Shown here in pieces: positions 6,784 to 9,396 of a stretch of DNA of 9,396 nt. The number at the start of each line of letters is the position of its first letter. Position 1 is the first letter of the stretch. The notes beneath the pieces were generated by a model. That model was not told where the DNA came from, made no database searches, and saw only the letters and a program-made list of their open reading frames with translations. This stretch comes from Bacillota bacterium. Lineage in GTDB: Bacteria > Bacillota > Clostridia > Lachnospirales > Anaerotignaceae. A program made the position numbers and the translations under genes. The DNA lies in the NCBI GenBank assembly GCA_023413275.1, contig JAEZPX010000025.1:1-9396 (forward strand). The letters are read 5' to 3'.

Positions 6784-8223
6784 TTATTCACCATTAACCC
6801 TTTCTGCAATAAAATAGAATGTTTTATTTTCAATGATCCGAACGGGAACAATTTGCCCGATTAAATCTTTACTGCCTTCAAAATGAACCAGAGCATAATT
6901 ATCCGCTCTGCCCGTTAATACATCTTTGTTGGACTTACTGGGTTCTTCCACCAGCACATTAACGATTTTCCCCACCAATTTTTCATTTAATTCATGAATC
7001 ATCGGGTTTAAAACATTTAACATGCGATCGAAACGATCCTTAATTACGTCCTCTGCTACCTGATTGTCCATGGTTGCCGCAGGGGTGCCTGTCCGCTTGG
7101 AGTAAATGAAGGTATACGCCGTGGTATAACCAACCTTGCGAATAACATCCAATGTTTCTTGGAAATCTTCTTCTGTTTCCCCGGGGAAACCTACGATAAT
7201 ATCAGTACTTAAAGTAATATCAGGCATCGCCTCTTTTATCTTTCTCACTGTTTCCAAATAGGATTCCTTAGTATAGTTACGGTTCATACGGCGCAAAATT
7301 TCACTACTGCCCGCCTGTACAGGCAAATGCAGGCTTTTGCAAACCTTCGGACAATCTTTCATGGCTTCAATCAACTCATCGGATAAATCCTTAGGATGTG
7401 AGGTCATAAAGCGAATTCTCTCTATTCCCTCCACATCATTTGCCATACGCAAAAGTTTTGCAAAACTAACAGGTTCACTCAAATTCTTTCCGTATGAGTT
7501 CACATTTTGGCCCAAAAGCATAATTTCTTTTACGCCATCTGCCGCAAGCTTTTTCACCTCAGCTATAATGTCCTCTGCCTCACGGCTTCTCTCTCTTCCT
7601 CGTACATAAGGCACGATGCAATAGGTACAAAAATTATTGCATCCAAACATGATGTTTACAGCTGCTTTGTATGGAAAATGTCTGATACTAGGCAAATCCT
7701 CCACAATTTCCTCTTGTTCTTGCCAAATATCATAAATGGTGTCACCGCTTTCCATGCGAGTATTCATCAATTCAGGCAATTTATAAAGATTGTATGTTCC
7801 AAATACAATATCAACATGACGATACTTTTGTCTTAATGTCTTTATCACGCTATCTTGCTGCATCATACAACCACATAATGCAATCACAGTATCAGGCTTG
7901 TCCTTTTTATAATGCTTCAGCCAGCCTAATTTACCATACACCTTTTGCTCTGCATTTTCACGCACACAGCATGTGTTATAAATAATAAAATCTGCATCTG
8001 TTTCTTCATCTGTTCGCGCATAACCCATTTTATCAAGCATACCTTCCAGCTTTTCCGAGTCATGGGCATTCATCTGACATCCCATTGCCAGACTAAAAAA
8101 TTTCTTCTTTTTTCCTGTTTCCATTTCATAGGCATCATTAATCTTACGAATGCCCTGCATATAATCCAGCTGTCGCAACAGTTCTGTTTCATCAACAGCT
8201 ATTTCTTTTCTTGTATCCTTCAT
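6784..8223 (-). CDS. miaB: tRNA-2-methylthio-N6-dimethylallyladenosine synthase MiaB
   Basis: MiaB is a radical-SAM methylthiotransferase that turns i6A37, made by MiaA, into ms2i6A37. The 479 residues show all three family domains. The N-terminal methylthiotransferase domain binds one 4Fe-4S cluster through Cys49 (GCQMN), Cys85 (NTCCVREN) and Cys119 (LCGCMMQQ). The radical-SAM domain has C195-x3-C199-x2-C202 (FGCNNFCTYC) followed by VRGRERSR. The last ~65 residues form the TRAM RNA-binding domain. An N-terminal extension of about 40 residues precedes the core, as is common in Gram-positive members. The ATG has an SD-like AAGGGAAG a few bases upstream and a good promoter beyond it. It is the first gene of a two-gene unit with the YlbF/YmcA-family gene. 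YmcB is the Bacillus counterpart. The related threonylcarbamoyl enzyme MtaB is less likely because of the NTCCVREN and GCQMN motifs and the gene order. Confidence 0.95.
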   Translation of the reverse strand: MKDTRKEIAVDETELLRQLDYMQGIRKINDAYEMETGKKKKFFSLAMGCQMNAHDSEKLEGMLDKMGYARTDEETDADFIIYNTCCVRENAEQKVYGKLGWLKHYKKDKPDTVIALCGCMMQQDSVIKTLRQKYRHVDIVFGTYNLYKLPELMNTRMESGDTIYDIWQEQEEIVEDLPSIRHFPYKAAVNIMFGCNNFCTYCIVPYVRGRERSREAEDIIAEVKKLAADGVKEIMLLGQNVNSYGKNLSEPVSFAKLLRMANDVEGIERIRFMTSHPKDLSDELIEAMKDCPKVCKSLHLPVQAGSSEILRRMNRNYTKESYLETVRKIKEAMPDITLSTDIIVGFPGETEEDFQETLDVIRKVGYTTAYTFIYSKRTGTPAATMDNQVAEDVIKDRFDRMLNVLNPMIHELNEKLVGKIVNVLVEEPSKSNKDVLTGRADNYALVHFEGSKDLIGQIVPVRIIENKTFYFIAERVNGE

Positions 8224-8268
8224 AGCTCTTCCCTTTCAATGCTATTTTTGGCAAAACCGCTATATTTT

Positions 8269-8297
8269 AGTATAACATAGAAGTTTCCTAGGCTCAA
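8269..8297 (-). promoter_or_regulatory. Promoter of miaB
   Basis: The minus strand reads TTGAGC (8297-8292), a 17-bp spacer, and TATACT (8274-8269), with TG one base before the -10 (extended -10). The -10 matches 5/6 and the -35 matches 4/6. Transcription would start near 8262, giving a leader of about 40 nt before miaB. Confidence 0.65.
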
Positions 8298-8450
8298 CGA
8301 ATTTTTTCTTAAACATACAATTCCTTAAACTAACCTCAAGAAGAATTTTATGATAAAAAACGTACTCGCCAACTGTACCTCCCAAGACTATTCAACAACT
8401 AAAATACAACAGGAGGCATACAAATCATCGCCCCTTTAGCTAAAACTTAT

Positions 8451-8945
8451 TTATTGGGGAATCCCAACTATTTTCAACTGATTTCCATGCGCTTTTATTA
8501 TTTCCAAAAGGTCTTGGATTAGCAAATAGACCGTTGCAGTATTATCGTTAGGATGAACACCTATTTTCTTCATTTCCAGAAAATCCTGGTCAAAAAATAC
8601 CTTTACTTGTTTTTCTGTATCATTCAAAACGCCTAAAGGAGTTACTGCACCCTTTTTCAACCCCAAAAACTTCATCAAACGCTCTTCCGATGCAAAAGAG
8701 AGCTTAGACAAACCAAATGCCTGTCCAAATTCCTTCAAATTTACCTTCTTATCAGAACGAACTACAATCAAATAATGGTTTTCTCCTTTACCATCTCGTA
8801 GAAAAAGATTTTTGGCCACATCAAGCTCTTTATCAAAACCCATACGAACCATATCTTCAATGGTAAAGGCGGCTTCATGGTCTACCCATTCATAAACAAA
8901 TCCTTTTTCATCCAGCATCTTCTTTATTTCCTTTTTATCATACAT
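8451..8945 (-). CDS. Prolyl-tRNA synthetase-associated domain protein (YbaK/ProX-type aminoacyl-tRNA deacylase)
   Basis: This 164-residue, free-standing protein belongs to the YbaK/ProX editing superfamily, whose members hydrolyse mischarged tRNA in trans. The closest type is the ProX/PrdX (ProXp-ala) group, which clears Ala-tRNAPro made by prolyl-tRNA synthetase. Supporting signs are the conserved Lys45 in AKNLFLRD, HYLIVVRSDKKVNL (57-70), LSFASEERLMKFLGLKKGAV (82-101), VTPLGVLND (101-109) and GVHPNDNTATV (129-139) with His131 and Asn133. The sequence spans the whole domain with no anticodon or synthetase parts. The ATG at 8945 has AAAGGGG 8 nt upstream. It is alone between its own promoter and the 227-bp gap before miaB, though no clear terminator separates them. 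The exact mischarged substrate cannot be read from sequence; Ala-tRNAPro is the likeliest. Confidence 0.88.
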   Translation of the reverse strand: MYDKKEIKKMLDEKGFVYEWVDHEAAFTIEDMVRMGFDKELDVAKNLFLRDGKGENHYLIVVRSDKKVNLKEFGQAFGLSKLSFASEERLMKFLGLKKGAVTPLGVLNDTEKQVKVFFDQDFLEMKKIGVHPNDNTATVYLLIQDLLEIIKAHGNQLKIVGIPQ

Positions 8946-8988
8946 GGCATTTGCCCCTTTCTTTTAAAATCCTGCTAAGTCATTCCTT

Positions 8989-8997
8989 ATTATAGCA
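8989..8997 (-). promoter_or_regulatory. Extended -10 promoter of the prolyl-tRNA editing gene
   Basis: The minus strand reads TGCTATAAT, a consensus -10 (8994-8989) with the extended TG. No good -35 hexamer is found at 16-18 bp; that position is taken by AT-rich sequence within an inverted repeat. The start point would be about 35-40 bp before the ATG. Confidence 0.6.
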
Positions 8998-9021
8998 CAA
9001 ATTTTTCCTTAATAAAATTTG
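8998..9021. repeat. 8-8-8 inverted repeat over the -35 region of the prolyl-tRNA editing gene
   Basis: CAAATTTT (8998-9005) and AAAATTTG (9014-9021) are perfect inverted arms separated by 8 bp. The repeat starts right next to the extended -10 and covers the -35 position, where a repressor or activator could sit. The arms are AT-rich, so a chance origin is quite possible. Confidence 0.3.
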
Positions 9022-9037
9022 CAAAAAAATATAAATG

Positions 9038-9062
9038 AAAAAAGAGCCATATAGGCTCTTTT
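9038..9062 (-). terminator. Orphan hairpin terminator, stronger on the minus strand
   Basis: AAAAGAGCC (9040-9048) and GGCTCTTTT (9054-9062) form a perfect 9-bp stem around the loop ATATA. On the minus strand the run after GGCTC has six T residues; on the plus strand only four T, then A. No clear gene on either strand ends at it: the next minus-strand gene starts at 8945 and no plus-strand gene precedes it. It may end an unseen small RNA or shield the promoter at 8989. Confidence 0.7.
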
Positions 9063-9370
9063 AAAAGGGGAGGGTATGTATTACTATGTTATTTGCTTTA
9101 TCCTTGCTTCTTTTAAGGATGATTCTATGATAAAATAGGTTTATGAATTGGGTATGTAGGGAATATGAACATTTTGTAAACATTTTAAAACACTAGGAAT
9201 ATTCAAGTTTTCTGGGTATTTTATTCTCAGAAAAATAGATGTTTAATATTTTCCTGTATTTTTTGAAGTATGAATTCAAAGATTACAAATACTTTAAAGA
9301 TTCTAAAAATAACAATTCTTTTTTTATCTCAATTTAAAATGGTAATAAAAAATATCAAAGAGGTGAAATA
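9063..9370. other. AT-rich intergenic region with small repeats, no convincing gene
   Basis: This 308-bp stretch is very AT-rich and has no long open frame. Visible structure: ATCCTT/AAGGAT arms (9100-9105 and 9115-9120); a direct repeat ACATTTT (9169-9175 and 9180-9186) with an 11-bp period, about one helical turn; TTTTCTG/CAGAAAA arms (9208-9214 and 9228-9234); TTTGAA/TTCAAA arms (9262-9267 and 9275-9280); and a direct repeat AAAGATT (9278-9284 and 9296-9302) with an 18-bp period. A 40-codon minus-strand frame ends at 9061 but has no SD. No consensus promoter for the plus-strand gene was found, although one must lie here or the gene uses another sigma factor. It is probably a regulatory leader. 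Confidence 0.5.
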
Positions 9371-9396
9371 ATGGCAACCATAAAAGAGGATGCACA
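9371..9396 (+). CDS. Start of an unidentified plus-strand gene, cut by the window edge
   Basis: Only eight codons, MATIKEDA, are visible. The start is credible because AGAGGTGA, close to the anti-SD complement, ends 4 nt before the ATG (7 nt counted from GAGG). The gene is divergent from the prolyl-tRNA editing gene. The first residues resemble the MATIKDVA opening of LacI-family regulators, but eight residues are too few to support a family, and the Asp-Val-Ala step is not kept. Confidence 0.6.

Noticed and set aside
8355..8378. Possible terminator after the prolyl-tRNA editing gene on the minus strand
   Set aside because: Six T residues are present but the stem is only the 4-bp GTAC pair with a 9-base loop, too weak to call; nothing else in 8298-8450 looks like a terminator or a gene.
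8411..8416. AGGAGG on the plus strand, like a ribosome binding site
   Set aside because: No start codon follows at a proper distance, and the sequence after it runs antisense into the end of the prolyl-tRNA editing gene.
9076..9138. 20-codon plus-strand frame (MYYYVICFILASF...) after AGGGGAGGG
   Set aside because: The purine run is too close to the ATG, the frame is very short, it overlaps no known leader peptide type, and it may be chance in AT-rich DNA.
9061..9183. 40-codon minus-strand frame ending at the orphan terminator
   Set aside because: No ribosome binding site, no recognisable family, and a stop only a few codons upstream; kept only as part of the orphan terminator finding.

Overview
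The window looks like housekeeping chromosome from a low-GC Gram-positive bacterium, most likely a member of the Clostridia. The reasons are the AT-rich spacers, strong AGGAGG-type ribosome binding sites, a MutL with an intact endonuclease site, a YlbF/YmcA-family protein, and a gene order that matches part of the Bacillus subtilis chromosome (ymcB/miaB - ymcA - [cotE] - mutS - mutL ... miaA - hfq). Genus and species cannot be fixed from the sequence alone.

Almost everything reads on the minus strand. From right to left: a free-standing prolyl-tRNA editing domain protein (8451-8945) with its own extended -10 promoter; a 227-bp spacer holding a good promoter; miaB and a YlbF/YmcA-family gene (8223-6380), 2 bp apart and closed by a hairpin terminator at 6319-6348; a 236-bp spacer with two candidate promoters and a 15-bp inverted repeat; then mutS, mutL and miaA, packed with gaps of 17 and 11 bp; and finally a membrane protein of the putative ABC-transporter type IV (CmpB-like) family that runs off the left edge. 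At the right edge only the first eight codons of a plus-strand gene are visible. The AT-rich region before it (9063-9370) has no convincing gene, but it is bounded by a terminator hairpin whose better T-tract is on the minus strand, with no obvious gene feeding it.

Two themes run through the genes. MutS and MutL form the methyl-independent mismatch repair pathway: MutS recognises mismatches, MutL nicks, and both carry candidate sliding-clamp binding motifs. MiaA and MiaB act in sequence on A37 of tRNAs that read U-starting codons (i6A, then ms2i6A). The prolyl-tRNA editing protein adds another translation-fidelity function. The YlbF/YmcA protein carries a C-terminal cysteine cluster like that of the Fe-S Ric proteins of Bacillus.

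No novel defence system, mobile element, CRISPR array, rRNA or tRNA is visible. The points most worth checking are the Fur/PerR-like inverted repeat in the mutS promoter region, the fusion-like character of the YlbF/YmcA protein, the membrane protein next to miaA where hfq often sits, and the orphan terminator at 9038-9062.
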